Origin: Dehalococcoidia bacterium
Lineage (GTDB): Bacteria; Chloroflexota; Dehalococcoidia; SM23-28-2; HRBIN24
DNA: 64,000 nt
NCBI GenBank assembly: GCA_032249735.1
Contig: JAVVHA010000008.1
Coordinates: 21,728-85,727, forward strand
Direction: 5' to 3'
The stretch's first letter is position 1. Every line of letters starts with the position of its first letter. Both the position numbers and the translations under genes were made by a program. This document shows, piece by piece, positions 49,322-58,287 of the stretch. Below the pieces are notes generated by a model that worked only from the letters and a program-made list of their open reading frames with translations, had not been told where the DNA came from and did no database searches.

Positions 49322-50068
49322 TTAGCGTAGATACATGCCACCGTTGATGTCAAAGGTGGCCCCAGTGATGTAGTCGCCCTCGGCCACCAGGAACCGACAC
49401 AGCTTGGCCACCTCTTCTGGCTTGCCGAAGCGGCCCATGGGGATCCGTTCCAGCAGCTTCTGCTGCACCTGCTCAGGCAGGCTAGTGACCATGTCCGTCT
49501 CAATGAACCCAGGGGCGATGGCGTTGACGGTGATGTTGAAGCGGGCCAGCTCCAGGGCCGCCGCCTTGGTGAAACCCACGATGCCCGCCTTGGCCGCCGC
49601 ATAATTGGCCTGCCCCACGTTGCCCATCTCCCCCACGATGGAGGCCATGTTGACGATGCGTCCCCCTCCCCGGGCGATCATGTGAGGCAGCACTGCCTGT
49701 GTGCAGTAAAACATGCTGTCCAGGTCAGTGCTGAGGACCTCCCGCCATTCCTCGATGCTCATGCGCCGCAGCGTGCGATCGCGGTTGACGCCGGCGTTGT
49801 TGACCAGGATGTCAATGCCACCAAAGGCCTCCAAGGTGGCCTCCACCAGCCTCTGCACCTCGTCGGGATGGGCCACCCCAGCCTGGACACATATGGCCTC
49901 GCATCCCCGTTCCTGCAGCTCCCGCAAGAGCTCCTCCGCCAGCTCCTTGTGCTGGTAGTAATTGATGGTCACCTTGGCCCCATGACAGGCCAACTCCCTG
50001 GCAATGGCCCGCCCCAGCCCCCGCGAGCTCCCAGTGACGATGGCCACCTTCTCTCGCAGACAGCTCAT
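49322..50068 (-). CDS. phaB: acetoacetyl-CoA / 3-oxoacyl-ACP reductase (SDR)
   Basis: The 248-residue short-chain dehydrogenase has VAIVTGSSRGLGRAIARELA (TGxxxGxG), ILVNNAGVNRDRTLRRMS (NNAG), NMASIVGEMGNVGQANYAAA KAG with the catalytic Ser, Tyr and Lys, and PGFIETDMVTSLPE. PhaB and FabG cannot be told apart by motif; the NRDRTLRRMSxxEW segment and the location next to thiolase, crotonase and carboxylase/reductase genes favour acetoacetyl-CoA reductase. GGGAGGGAGAG precedes the ATG. A promoter stands before it (50130-50158). Confidence 0.85.
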   Translation of the reverse strand: MSCLREKVAIVTGSSRGLGRAIARELACHGAKVTINYYQHKELAEELLRELQERGCEAICVQAGVAHPDEVQRLVEATLEAFGGIDILVNNAGVNRDRTLRRMSIEEWREVLSTDLDSMFYCTQAVLPHMIARGGGRIVNMASIVGEMGNVGQANYAAAKAGIVGFTKAAALELARFNITVNAIAPGFIETDMVTSLPEQVQQKLLERIPMGRFGKPEEVAKLCRFLVAEGDYITGATFDINGGMYLR

Positions 50069-50129
50069 GCTCTCCCTCCCGTCGGCGCATTGGCTATCCC
50101 CAGTTTACGCCAACGGAAGGCCTTCATTC

Positions 50130-50158
50130 AACATATAAATGATGCCTGCCCTGAGCAA
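50130..50158 (-). promoter_or_regulatory. candidate promoter for the acetoacetyl-CoA reductase gene
   Basis: TTGCTC (50158-50153, minus) and TATGTT (50135-50130) are 17 bases apart, 62 bases before the start codon at 50068, in the gap after the mutase stop. Confidence 0.4.
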
Positions 50159-50166
50159 TAGATAAT

Positions 50167-51843
50167 CTATATGACTGTTGGGGGGCGGTACTCGCCGAAG
50201 ATGCGGCGCATCAGGCCGCAGATCTCGCCCAGGGTGGCATAGGCCTTGACGGCCTCCAAGATGGGGGGCATGAGGTTCTCCGAGTCGCGGCAGGCCTCCT
50301 CCAGACGGCGAAGGGCCGCCCTCACCCGGGCCTCGTCCCTCTCCCGCCTCACCCTCTGCAGCCGCTCGATCTGGGCCCGCTCCGCCTCCGGGTTGGTGCG
50401 GAATATCATCTTGGGGCGCTCGTCCTCCTGGCGGTAGCGGTTCACCCCCACCACTATACGCCGGCCCTCATCGATGGCCTTCTGCTGGGCGTAGGCCGCC
50501 TCCTGGATCTCCTGCTGCATGTAGCCCGACTCGATGGCCGCCACCGCCCCGCCCATGTCCTCGATCTTGTGGATGTACTCCCAGGCCTTCCTCTCCAGCT
50601 CGTTGGTGAGCCATTCCACATAGTAGGACCCCGCCAGGGGGTCCACAGTGTCGGTGACCCCCGTCTCATAGGCGATGATTTGCTGGGTGCGAACGGCGAT
50701 GCGTTGCGCCTCCTCGGTGGGGAGGGAGAGGGCCTCGTCGTAACAGGAGAGGGCCAAGGACTGGACGCCCCCCAGGACAGTAGCCAGGGCCTGGATGGCC
50801 GCCCGCACGATGTTAAGCTCCGGCTGTTGGGCGGTGAGGGTGGCCCCGCCCGTCTGGACATGGGTGCGGAACATCCAGGAGCGCGGGTCTTTGGCGCCGT
50901 ACCGCTCGCGGGTGATGCGCGCCCACATGCGCCGCAGGGCCCGATACTTGGCGACCTCCTCAAAGAAGTTGCTCTGGGTGTTGAAGATCCAGGAGATGCG
51001 CGGGGCAAAGTCGTCTATGTCCACCCCCCGCTCCAAGACGGCGTCTATGTAGGCCATGGCGTTGGCCAGGGTGAAGGCCATCTCTTGCACCGCCGTGGCC
51101 CCGGCATCGCGGATGTGGTAGCCCGAGATGCTGATGGAGTTGAAGCGGGGCATCTCCTTGGCACACCAGACGATGAGGTCAACGGCCAGGCGCAGGGAAG
51201 GCCTAGGGGGGAAGATGTATGTCCCCCGCGCCACGTACTCCTTGAGGATATCGTTCTGGACCGTCCCGGAAACCTGCTCCAAGGGTACGCCCTGCTTCTC
51301 GGCCACGGCGGCATACATGGCCACCAGCACCGCCGCCGGGGCGTTGATGGTCATGGAGGTGCTCACCTGGTCCAGGGGGATGCCGTCGAACAAGGCCTCC
51401 ATGTCGGCTAGAGTATCGATGGCCACCCCCACCTTCCCCACCTCACCGCGAGCCATGGGGTCATCGGAGTCGTAGCCCAGCTGGGTGGGCAGGTCGAAGG
51501 CCACGGAGAGCCCCGGCTGGCCCTCCTGCAGCAGGAACTTGAAGCGCTTGTTGGTCTCCTCCGCCGTCTCATAGCCAGCGTACTGGCGGAAGGTCCACAG
51601 GCGGGTGCGGTACATGGTGGGGTGGATGCCCCGCGTATATGGGTACTCCCCGGGGAAGCCTATATCCCTCATGAAGTCCAGGTCGGCTATGTCCAGGGGT
51701 GTGTATATGCGCTTGGTCTCGGTGGAGCTGGTGCGGAACTCGGTGTCCTGCCGCTCCCCCGCCCTAAGGGCCCTCTTAAGGGTGCTCTCCTCCCACCGCG
51801 CTTGCTCTTGCCTGATGCGCTCAAGCTCCTGCTTATCGAACAT
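50167..51843 (-). CDS. mcmA: methylmalonyl-CoA mutase family, large (catalytic) subunit
   Basis: The product (558 residues from ATG 51843) has the acyl-CoA mutase barrel: [78 protein letters not shown] (catalytic His), [19 protein letters not shown] and [19 protein letters not shown]. There is no B12-binding domain, so a separate small subunit is needed and none is in the window. The TNS segment after GGVQSL is ALSCYDEA rather than HTNSxDEA. It could serve as methylmalonyl- or ethylmalonyl-CoA mutase; overall it resembles methylmalonyl-CoA mutase more. GGAGGG six bases before 51843 decides the start. Confidence 0.88.
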   Translation of the reverse strand: MFDKQELERIRQEQARWEESTLKRALRAGERQDTEFRTSSTETKRIYTPLDIADLDFMRDIGFPGEYPYTRGIHPTMYRTRLWTFRQYAGYETAEETNKRFKFLLQEGQPGLSVAFDLPTQLGYDSDDPMARGEVGKVGVAIDTLADMEALFDGIPLDQVSTSMTINAPAAVLVAMYAAVAEKQGVPLEQVSGTVQNDILKEYVARGTYIFPPRPSLRLAVDLIVWCAKEMPRFNSISISGYHIRDAGATAVQEMAFTLANAMAYIDAVLERGVDIDDFAPRISWIFNTQSNFFEEVAKYRALRRMWARITRERYGAKDPRSWMFRTHVQTGGATLTAQQPELNIVRAAIQALATVLGGVQSLALSCYDEALSLPTEEAQRIAVRTQQIIAYETGVTDTVDPLAGSYYVEWLTNELERKAWEYIHKIEDMGGAVAAIESGYMQQEIQEAAYAQQKAIDEGRRIVVGVNRYRQEDERPKMIFRTNPEAERAQIERLQRVRRERDEARVRAALRRLEEACRDSENLMPPILEAVKAYATLGEICGLMRRIFGEYRPPTVI

Positions 51844-51855
51844 GCCCATCCCTCC

Positions 51856-52359
51856 TCAGGCCTCGGCCCTCACCTGCGGGAAGGAATGGGGGAGCCCAGC
51901 CTGCCGCTTGGGCACCAGCACCGAGCGGCGGAACCGCATCACCAGCTCCCCCTCCTGGTTATAGGCCCTGGTCTCCACAGTGACGATGCCCCGGTCGGGG
52001 TTGGAGCGGGACTCCCGCTTCTCCAGCACCGTCGTCTCCGAGTAGATGGTGTCGCCGTGAAAGACGGGGCGGAGGAACTCGATCTTCTCGAACCCCAGGT
52101 TGGCGATGGCCTTGCCGGAGATGTCCCGCACGCTCTGGCCCAGGGCGATGTCCACCACCAGGTTGCCCACCACCACGTTGCGCCCGAACTGGGTCTTCTT
52201 GCCGTACTCGGCGTCGATGTGTAGGGGGTGGTGGTTCATGGTGAGCATGCAGAAGAGGATATCGTCCATATCGGTGATGGTGCGGCCCGGCCAGTGCCGG
52301 TAGGTGGCCCCCACCTCGAAGTCCTCGTAATAGCGCCCGAAGTCATGGTGCTCGGACAC
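51856..52359 (-). CDS. MaoC family dehydratase (mesaconyl-CoA hydratase-like)
   Basis: The 167-residue hot-dog-fold protein has FGRYYEDFEVGATYRHWPGR and MLTMNHHPLHIDAEYGKKTQ, with the hydratase Asp-His pattern, then GNLVVDIALGQSVRDISG. Its neighbours (CoA ester lyase, acyl-CoA dehydrogenase, mutase) match those of mesaconyl-CoA or beta-methylmalyl-CoA hydratase, which adds water to mesaconyl-CoA. The single-domain size differs from the 340-residue Rhodobacter enzyme. GTG 52359 has AGGAGG eight bases upstream. It lies between the dehydrogenase (11 bases) and the mutase (12 bases). Confidence 0.83.
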   Translation of the reverse strand: MSEHHDFGRYYEDFEVGATYRHWPGRTITDMDDILFCMLTMNHHPLHIDAEYGKKTQFGRNVVVGNLVVDIALGQSVRDISGKAIANLGFEKIEFLRPVFHGDTIYSETTVLEKRESRSNPDRGIVTVETRAYNQEGELVMRFRRSVLVPKRQAGLPHSFPQVRAEA

Positions 52360-52370
52360 GGCTCCACCTC

Positions 52371-53543
52371 CTATTCGCCGAACATGCGCAATATGTTGCG
52401 GGCGATGACCAGGCGCTGGATCTCGTTGGTGCCCTCGCCGATGAGCATAAGGGGGGTGTCACGGTAGTACCGCTCGACCCGCATGTCCTTGGTGTAGCCG
52501 ATGCCGCCGTGGATGCGCAGTGCCTCCAAGGCCACCTCCTGGGCCACCTCGGAGGCGAAGAGCTTGGCCATACCCCCCCAGAGGTCGGCCCGTTCGCCGG
52601 CGTCCTTCTTGGCCGCTGCCGCCCGCGTCAGTAGGCGGGCCGCCTCCACCTTAGTGGCCATATCCGCCAGCTTGAGCTGGATGGCCTGGTGCTCGGCGAT
52701 GGGGCGGCCGAAGGCGATGCGCTGCTTGGCGTACCTGATGGCGTCCTCCAGGGCGGCCGTGGCCACCCCCACCGCCCGGGCGGCCACGTTGATGCGCCCC
52801 ACCTCGATACCACTCATGATGTGGAGCCATCCCTGCCCCTCCTCACCACCTAAGAGGTTGGCCGCTGGCACCCGCGCGTCCTCGAAGTAGAAGATGGTGG
52901 TGTCGATGCCCTTATAGCCCAGCTTTTGGATCTGGCCCCCCACCGTGAGGCCGGAAGTGGCAGCCTTCTCCACCAGGAAGGTGCTCATGCCCCGATGGGG
53001 AGGCTGGGCCTGGGGATCGGTCTTGGTGAGGACGGCGAATAGGTGGCCGTATATGCCGTTGGAGACGAACATCTTGGTGCCGTTGATGATGTAGAAGTCA
53101 CCGTCCCGTCGCGCCACCGTCTGGATGGACTGGAGATCGGAGCCGGCGTTGGGCTCCGTCATACAGATGCCACAGTGGATCTCGCCGCTGGCCATGCGGG
53201 GGAGGAAGCGCTCCTTTTGGTCCTGGGTGCCATAGGTCTTGATCATCCAGGAGAGGATGACGGTGCCGTTGATGATGCCGCCAAGGCTCATCCAGCCGCG
53301 GGAGATCTCCTCCACGATGGCAGCATAGGTGACCAGGGAGAGGCCCAGGCCCCCATACTCAGGGGGCACGGCCACCCCGAAGAGACCCATCTCCTTCATC
53401 TTACGCACCAGCTCGTGGGGGTACTGGTCTTGGTGCTCCAGCTCCGAGGCCACAGGAATGACCTCCCGCTCTACGAAGCGCCGCACCTGGGAGACGATCA
53501 TCTGGTCCTCTTCAGGCAGGGTGGCCATGGTGGGCAAGGGCAT
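52371..53543 (-). CDS. acyl-CoA dehydrogenase (candidate methylsuccinyl-CoA dehydrogenase)
   Basis: The 390-residue product has MGLFGVAVPPEYGGLGLSLV, CGICMTEPNAGSDLQSIQT, FYIINGTKMFVSNG, RINVAARAVGVATAALEDAI and the C-terminal PLMLIGEGTNEIQRLVIARN, where the Glu of GEGT is in the position of the catalytic base. It is shorter than known methylsuccinyl-CoA dehydrogenases (about 550), so the assignment rests on neighbours. ATG 53543 has GGGAGGAG eight bases upstream. It leads the dehydrogenase-MaoC-mutase operon from a TTGAAA-17-TACACT promoter. Confidence 0.85.
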   Translation of the reverse strand: MPLPTMATLPEEDQMIVSQVRRFVEREVIPVASELEHQDQYPHELVRKMKEMGLFGVAVPPEYGGLGLSLVTYAAIVEEISRGWMSLGGIINGTVILSWMIKTYGTQDQKERFLPRMASGEIHCGICMTEPNAGSDLQSIQTVARRDGDFYIINGTKMFVSNGIYGHLFAVLTKTDPQAQPPHRGMSTFLVEKAATSGLTVGGQIQKLGYKGIDTTIFYFEDARVPAANLLGGEEGQGWLHIMSGIEVGRINVAARAVGVATAALEDAIRYAKQRIAFGRPIAEHQAIQLKLADMATKVEAARLLTRAAAAKKDAGERADLWGGMAKLFASEVAQEVALEALRIHGGIGYTKDMRVERYYRDTPLMLIGEGTNEIQRLVIARNILRMFGE

Positions 53544-53577
53544 CTTTATCTCCTCCCGTGACGGTTCGCTGGCCTCC

Positions 53578-53606
53578 AGTGTAAGGCCAGGGGACGGCGA
53601 TTTCAA
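53578..53606 (-). promoter_or_regulatory. promoter of the dehydrogenase-MaoC-mutase operon
   Basis: TTGAAA (53606-53601, minus) and TACACT (53583-53578) are 17 bases apart. Just after the -10 comes CTGGAGGCCAG, a short palindrome (CTGG-AGG-CCAG). The opposite promoter has the same -10 and a nearly identical following sequence. Confidence 0.65.
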
Positions 53607-53615
53607 GGATGGCCC

Positions 53616-53644
53616 TTGACCGTTCCCCCCCTCCTCCCTACACT
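53616..53644 (+). promoter_or_regulatory. promoter of the CoA ester lyase gene
   Basis: TTGACC (53616-53621) and TACACT (53639-53644) are 17 bases apart, followed by CTGGAGCCAG (CTGG-AG-CCAG). It starts ten bases from the -35 of the divergent promoter, so one regulator could act on both. Confidence 0.65.
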
Positions 53645-53677
53645 GGAGCCAGATACGGAGACAAGTGGGGGACAGGC

Positions 53678-54706
53678 ATGTTCTACCTGGAGAAGCAGAA
53701 CCGCGTGGTGATCCCTCGCACCGAGCTTACCTATCCTGCCCACCAGATGCGGTTCCACGAGAACGCCGCCAAGGCCCCGGTGGACCACGTCATGGCCGAT
53801 TTCGAGGACGCCTGCCCATACGAGTTCAAGGGGGAACCCAGCCGCCGCGTGACGGTAGAGGCCCTTAACACCATCGATTTCGGCAACAAGGTGGTGACAG
53901 TCCGCCCCAACAACATACGCTCCCAGTACTTCCTGGGGGACCTGCAGGCAGTGATGCTCGGCGCCCCCGACCGCTTCCACGGCATCATCCTCCCCAAGGT
54001 GTACGGGCCAGAGGACATCATCTACGTCTCCAGCCTCCTGGACAGCCTGGAGAAGGAAGGGGGCTGGACCACCAGGGTGCAGATCGAGGCCCTCATCGAG
54101 ACGCCCCAGGCCTTGGTGCGCGCTTATGAGATCGCTAAGGCCTCCGACCGCATGGCGGGGCTCATCTTTGGCATCGCCGACTTCGCCGCTGCCATTGGGG
54201 CCAAGGAGTATGTGGAGGAGCAGCACAAGTACTTCCTCTACCCCAAGCAGGCGGTGGTGGTGGCGGCCAAGGCCGCTGGGCTCCACGCCATCGACTGCGT
54301 CTACTTCAAGATCGTCCGCCGGGACACGCCCCCCGAGGAGGCACGCCAGATCGAGGAGGGGCTCAGGCGCAAGAACATGGAGGCAGCCAACCTGGGCATG
54401 GACGGCTCTTGGATCATCCACCCATCCCAGGCGGAGATCGTCAACGAGTGTTACACTCCCTCAGACGAGGAGATCGAGAGGGCACGGCGGGCCATCGAGG
54501 CCTACTACAAGGCGGGAGGGGGCTCCATCATCAACCCCGAGACCGGGGAGTTCGAGGACGATGCCACCGTCAAGGCCAAGCTGATGCTCCTGGCCAAGGC
54601 CGTCCAGGCTGGCAAGTTGTCCCAGGAATACCTGGAGGAGCTCTCCCGCCGATCGGCCGAGATCACCGGCTATAACATCCTGCGAGTGATGCGGCGGGTG
54701 GCCTGA
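53678..54706 (+). CDS. mcl: HpcH/HpaI-type CoA ester lyase (malyl-/beta-methylmalyl-CoA lyase)
   Basis: The 342-residue product has VIPRTELTYPAHQMRFHENA, MADFEDACPYEF (Mg-binding acidic residues), IILPKVYGPEDIIYVSSLL, IEALIETPQALVRAYEIAKA, IFGIADFAAAIGAKEY and SWIIHPSQAEIVNE. It belongs to the citrate lyase beta/malyl-CoA lyase family, which cleaves beta-methylmalyl-CoA to glyoxylate and propionyl-CoA, or malyl-CoA to glyoxylate and acetyl-CoA. It is divergent from the candidate methylsuccinyl-CoA dehydrogenase operon and convergent with ccr, an arrangement that fits the ethylmalonyl-CoA pathway. Confidence 0.87.
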   Translation: MFYLEKQNRVVIPRTELTYPAHQMRFHENAAKAPVDHVMADFEDACPYEFKGEPSRRVTVEALNTIDFGNKVVTVRPNNIRSQYFLGDLQAVMLGAPDRFHGIILPKVYGPEDIIYVSSLLDSLEKEGGWTTRVQIEALIETPQALVRAYEIAKASDRMAGLIFGIADFAAAIGAKEYVEEQHKYFLYPKQAVVVAAKAAGLHAIDCVYFKIVRRDTPPEEARQIEEGLRRKNMEAANLGMDGSWIIHPSQAEIVNECYTPSDEEIERARRAIEAYYKAGGGSIINPETGEFEDDATVKAKLMLLAKAVQAGKLSQEYLEELSRRSAEITGYNILRVMRRVA

Positions 54707-54753
54707 AGGCCCTACCCCGTCCCAAAACCACGCCCCGGGGCAGTGAGCCTGCC

Positions 54754-56010
54754 TTACGGCAACCCCTTAAGACCAGGCCTGGGAGCCCCCACCAGCGCCA
54801 CCATATTCCCCTCCGGATGCCTGTTCTCGTACATGAGCTGGTGGGCCAGGCCTATCTCCTCGAACTTGAAGAGACGCGATGCCAGGCAGGGGTCGATCTT
54901 GCCCTCCATGACCATCTGGTTGAAGGCGTAGGCCTGCTCGTCGTTGGCGAAGTGGGAGCCCTGCAGCCGCTTCTGCCGCATCCAGAGGTAGCGCAGGTCC
55001 ACCACGCCGTTGTAGCCGGTGGTGCCGGCGCATATCACCACCATCCCCCCTGTGTCGCAGACGAAGATGGAGGTGGGGATGGTGTCCTCGCCTGGGTGCT
55101 CGAAGACTATACGTGGGTTGCGCCTCTCCCCTAACACATCCCATATAGCGCGGCCGAAGGCCCTCACCCCTTCCAGCCAGCGGTCATACGCTTCCCTATC
55201 GGTCCAGTGAGGCATCATCCCCCAGTGGTTGAACTTCTTGCGGTTGATGCACCCTTTGGCCCCCAGCCTCTGGCAGAAGGCGAACTTCTCATCGCTGGAG
55301 ACCACGGCCACAGGTATGCCGCCAAAGGCCTTGGTGATCTGGATGCCCATGGAGCCTAGGCCGCCCGCCCCTCCCCAGACCAGCACCACATCCCCCGGTT
55401 GTACAGTGTGGGGAGGCCACCCCAGGAGCATGCGGTAGGCCGTGGCCCCCACCAGGGTGGGGGCAGCCGCCTCCTCCCACGTGAGGTGGGGGGCCTTGGG
55501 CATGCACTGGTGGGCCTGTACCTTGCAGAACTGGGCAAAGCTCCCCCAGTTGGTCTCATACCCCCATATGCGGGCCGAGGGCGCCATGATGGGGTCTCCC
55601 CCAGCCTTGATATAGGGGTCATTTTCGTCCCAATAGCCGCAGTGGATCACTACATGGTCGCCCACCTGGACGTTCCGCACCTCGCTCCCCACCGCCCAGA
55701 CGATGCCCGATGCATCGGACCCGCCGATGTGGAAATCGGACGGATCGCCGTCCCGCTGCTGGATGGATATGACATCCACCGGCACCCCCAAGCCAGCCCA
55801 CACGTTGTTGTAGTTGATGCCCGCCGCCATGACATAGACGAGCACCTCGTTGGGCTTCAAGTCCTTGGGAACCTCTACCTTCTCCACCTGGAAGGCCTGC
55901 ACCGGCGGCCCGAAGCGCTCCCGCCGTATCACCTGCGCATACATATACCGCGGGATGTGCCCCAGTGGTGGCAACTCTCCTATTTCATAGATGTCCTTGA
56001 CGATCGCCAT
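54754..56010 (-). CDS. ccr: crotonyl-CoA carboxylase/reductase
   Basis: This 418-residue NADPH-dependent enzyme reductively carboxylates crotonyl-CoA to ethylmalonyl-CoA. It has [19 protein letters not shown] (Asn of the CO2 site), [71 protein letters not shown] (nucleotide fold), [31 protein letters not shown] and [20 protein letters not shown]. The GYETN and GSHFAND segments are characteristic of carboxylating enoyl reductases and set it apart from simple acryloyl-CoA reductases. AAAGGAGGATTCT precedes the ATG, and a TTGAGC-17-TATACT promoter lies upstream. It is the key enzyme of the ethylmalonyl-CoA pathway. Confidence 0.94.
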   Translation of the reverse strand: MAIVKDIYEIGELPPLGHIPRYMYAQVIRRERFGPPVQAFQVEKVEVPKDLKPNEVLVYVMAAGINYNNVWAGLGVPVDVISIQQRDGDPSDFHIGGSDASGIVWAVGSEVRNVQVGDHVVIHCGYWDENDPYIKAGGDPIMAPSARIWGYETNWGSFAQFCKVQAHQCMPKAPHLTWEEAAAPTLVGATAYRMLLGWPPHTVQPGDVVLVWGGAGGLGSMGIQITKAFGGIPVAVVSSDEKFAFCQRLGAKGCINRKKFNHWGMMPHWTDREAYDRWLEGVRAFGRAIWDVLGERRNPRIVFEHPGEDTIPTSIFVCDTGGMVVICAGTTGYNGVVDLRYLWMRQKRLQGSHFANDEQAYAFNQMVMEGKIDPCLASRLFKFEEIGLAHQLMYENRHPEGNMVALVGAPRPGLKGLP

Positions 56011-56055
56011 AGAATCCTCCTTTAGAAAAGGCGTCCATCCATAAGGCTATTAAGG

Positions 56056-56084
56056 AGTATAGCGAGGGCGGGGAGCGCGCTCAA
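56056..56084 (-). promoter_or_regulatory. promoter of ccr
   Basis: TTGAGC (56084-56079, minus) and TATACT (56061-56056) are 17 bases apart, 46 bases before the ccr ATG. The -35 overlaps the stop codon of the upstream crotonase gene, so ccr can be expressed separately from it. Confidence 0.65.
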
Positions 56085-56836
56085 GGGGGTGGGAGGGTGC
56101 GGCCGGTGACGCGCTGGGATGCCTGCCGAAACCGGGTTTGGTAGTCCTGCCCCAGGCGCAGCTGCTGATTGAGGTGGGCCTCCCGCTGGACGGCCTCCCA
56201 GCCGCCCAGGGAGAGGTCCATCACCTCTTTGGCGGCGGCCAGGGCCTGAGGGGAGAGGGAGGTCATATGTTGCGCCAGGGTCAGGGCTTGGGCCACAAGC
56301 TGGTCTTTGGGGACGATACGGTTGATAAGGCCCATCTCCAGGGCCTCCTGGGCTTCCACCACGCGGGCAGTGAACACTATCTCTTTGGCCCTGCCAAGGC
56401 CTATGAGACGGGGCAGATGGGCCGCCCCTGTCACCAGCCCATACTCGGTGCCGGGGAAGCGGAACCTGGCCTCAGGCGAGGCCAGGCGTAGGTCGCAGTA
56501 AATGGCCAAGATGGCCCCCGCCCCATAGGCATAGCCGTTGACGGCCGCCACCACGGGCTTGGGGAAGCGGAGGACCTCCCCCATCGCCCGGGCCACCGTG
56601 GTGCCCACTTGCGGGTCGGCCGCGGCCTCGGCCATATCTGCACCGGCGCAGAAGGCCCGCTCCCCTTCGCCAGTGAGCACCAGAGCACGCACCGAGGTGT
56701 CCGCCGCCAGATGGCCCAGGGCCGCCAGGAGCTCACGGGCCATGAGGAGGTCTATGGCGTTATGACGATGGGGACGGCAGAGGTAGAGGAGGGCTACGTG
56801 GCCCACCGTCTCCAGCCGGATCCTTTTGTACTCCAT
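56081..56836 (-). CDS. enoyl-CoA hydratase/isomerase family protein (candidate crotonase)
   Basis: The 251-residue product has HVALLYLCRPHRHNAIDLLM, VLTGEGERAFCAGADMAEAA, PKPVVAAVNGYAYGAGAILA and FPGTEYGLVTGAAHLPRLIG. The AFCAGAD and GYAYGAG oxyanion-hole loops are intact. The first catalytic Glu of classic crotonase may be absent, since GYAYGAG is followed by AILAIY. From its place between thiolase and ccr it could make crotonyl-CoA from 3-hydroxybutyryl-CoA. ATG 56836 has no clear SD; a strong hairpin (56850-56878) lies just upstream. Confidence 0.82.
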   Translation of the reverse strand: MEYKRIRLETVGHVALLYLCRPHRHNAIDLLMARELLAALGHLAADTSVRALVLTGEGERAFCAGADMAEAAADPQVGTTVARAMGEVLRFPKPVVAAVNGYAYGAGAILAIYCDLRLASPEARFRFPGTEYGLVTGAAHLPRLIGLGRAKEIVFTARVVEAQEALEMGLINRIVPKDQLVAQALTLAQHMTSLSPQALAAAKEVMDLSLGGWEAVQREAHLNQQLRLGQDYQTRFRQASQRVTGRTLPPP

Positions 56837-56849
56837 AGCTGCTGATGGA

Positions 56850-56878
56850 CGGGGGCCCCTATATCGATGGGGCCCCCG
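56850..56878 (-). other. perfect 10-base hairpin between thiolase and crotonase genes
   Basis: CGGGGGCCCC (56850-56859) and GGGGCCCCCG (56869-56878) are exact complements around a nine-base loop. It lies 14 bases after the thiolase stop and 14 bases before the crotonase ATG. There is no T run, so it is more likely an mRNA-processing or stabilising stem than an intrinsic terminator. Confidence 0.55.
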
Positions 56879-56891
56879 CACCCAACTCGGC

Positions 56892-58130
56892 CTAGACGGA
56901 GAGGATGTGGACAGAGAGGGCGGCCGCCTCGCCCCTTATCATGCCGCCGCCGTTCTCGGTGAGGCCCACCTTGGCCCCCTCCACCTGGCGGGCACCGGCC
57001 TCACCCCGCAGCTGCCAGAAGATCTCGCAGATCTGGGCCACGCCCGTGGCACCGATGGGGTGGCCCTTGGCGATGAGCCCTCCGCTGGTGTTGACGGGCT
57101 GCTTGCCCCCTAGCCTGGTGTGGCCGCTGCGGATGAGAGAGGGGCCCTCCCCCTCACCGCAGAGGCCCAGCTCCTCATAGATGATGAGCTCAGCCGGGGC
57201 GCTAGCGTCGTGGACCTCCAGGACGTCCAGGTCCTTGGGCTCCACCCCCGCCTTCTCGTAGGCCAGGCGGGCAGCCTCCTCAGTGATGCTAAGCTCGTCG
57301 GGCCCGTGGTCCCTGCCGGAGAGGAGCACGGAGGCCCGCACCAGCACCGGCCTCGAGGTGTACTGACGGGCCTTCTCAGCAGCTACCAGCACCACCGCTG
57401 CCGCCCCATCGCTTATGGGGGAGCACATGAGGCGGGTGAGAGGCTCCACCACCAAGGGGGAGTTGAGGATGTCCTCGATGGTGTACTGGCCCCCATACTG
57501 GGCCTTGGGGTTCAAGGAGCCGTGATAGAGGTTCTTGACGGCCACGCGGGCGAAGTCCTCCTTGGTGGCGCCGGTGCGCTCCATATAGCGGCGGGCGAAG
57601 GCGGCGTAGAAGTCCATGAACATGCTGCGCCTCTCCCCCGCCCCCTCCTGGAAGGCTGGCTGGCCTCCCTCCGCCTGGGCCCGCGCCTTGGCCTCCTTGG
57701 CCCGGCGGGCCATCTCCTGAACCCATTCGACGTCCACAGCAGCGCCGATGGCCTGGAAGGAACGGGCCTTCTCCGGGTGCGTCAGCTTCTCCATGCCCAC
57801 CACCAGGGCCACGTCGTACATGCCCGAGGCCACATATAGCCAGCCCAGATGGAAGGCGGTGGAGGAGCTGGCGCAGGCGTTCTCCGTGTTGATAACCGGT
57901 ATGCCACCGATGCCCAGCTCCCGCAGCACCACCTGGCCCCTGATCATCTCCTGGCCGGTGATGAGCCCGGCGGTAGCGTTGCCCACCACCGCCACCTGAA
58001 CCTGCGATTTATCAATGCCTGCCGATTGCAAGGCCCCTTCCACAGCCTCACGGGCCAGGTCCTTAAGGCTGCGCTCCAGGAACTTGCCGAACTTGGTCAT
58101 GCCTGCCCCGATGATGGCTACATCGCGCAT
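56892..58130 (-). CDS. thiolase family protein (SCP-x/acetyl-CoA acetyltransferase-like)
   Basis: The 412-residue product has MRDVAIIGAGMTKFGKFLER, VINTENACASSSTAFHLGWL (active-site Cys), [55 protein letters not shown] and SGGLIAKGHPIGATGVAQIC (His). This is the SCP-x-type thiolase subfamily, which includes non-decarboxylative 3-ketoacyl-CoA thiolases and lipid-transfer-like proteins. AAGGAGGT precedes ATGs at 58136 and 58130, the second being better spaced. It starts a two-gene unit with the crotonase. Confidence 0.87.
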   Translation of the reverse strand: MRDVAIIGAGMTKFGKFLERSLKDLAREAVEGALQSAGIDKSQVQVAVVGNATAGLITGQEMIRGQVVLRELGIGGIPVINTENACASSSTAFHLGWLYVASGMYDVALVVGMEKLTHPEKARSFQAIGAAVDVEWVQEMARRAKEAKARAQAEGGQPAFQEGAGERRSMFMDFYAAFARRYMERTGATKEDFARVAVKNLYHGSLNPKAQYGGQYTIEDILNSPLVVEPLTRLMCSPISDGAAAVVLVAAEKARQYTSRPVLVRASVLLSGRDHGPDELSITEEAARLAYEKAGVEPKDLDVLEVHDASAPAELIIYEELGLCGEGEGPSLIRSGHTRLGGKQPVNTSGGLIAKGHPIGATGVAQICEIFWQLRGEAGARQVEGAKVGLTENGGGMIRGEAAALSVHILSV

Positions 58131-58210
58131 GTCCATACCTCCTTGGTAAACTCCCCTTGCGCCCATTATACCACCTTAGCCCGTCTCCGGCCCCATCGGC
58201 CCACGGAAAC

Positions 58211-58258
58211 GCGGCGCCCACCGCAGGTCGCAGCCGTAACGCCTGCAGTGGGCGCCGC
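58211..58258 (-). terminator. long hairpin after the ABC binding-protein gene
   Basis: GCGGCGCCCACCGCAGG (58211-58227) and CCTGCAGTGGGCGCCGC (58242-58258) pair along 17 positions with one mismatch around a 14-base loop. Read on the minus strand it follows the livK-like stop by 29 bases. It lacks a T run, so termination is probable but not typical. Confidence 0.5.
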
Positions 58259-58287
58259 GCCCAATCCCCATCAAGGGCAGCCTCCCC

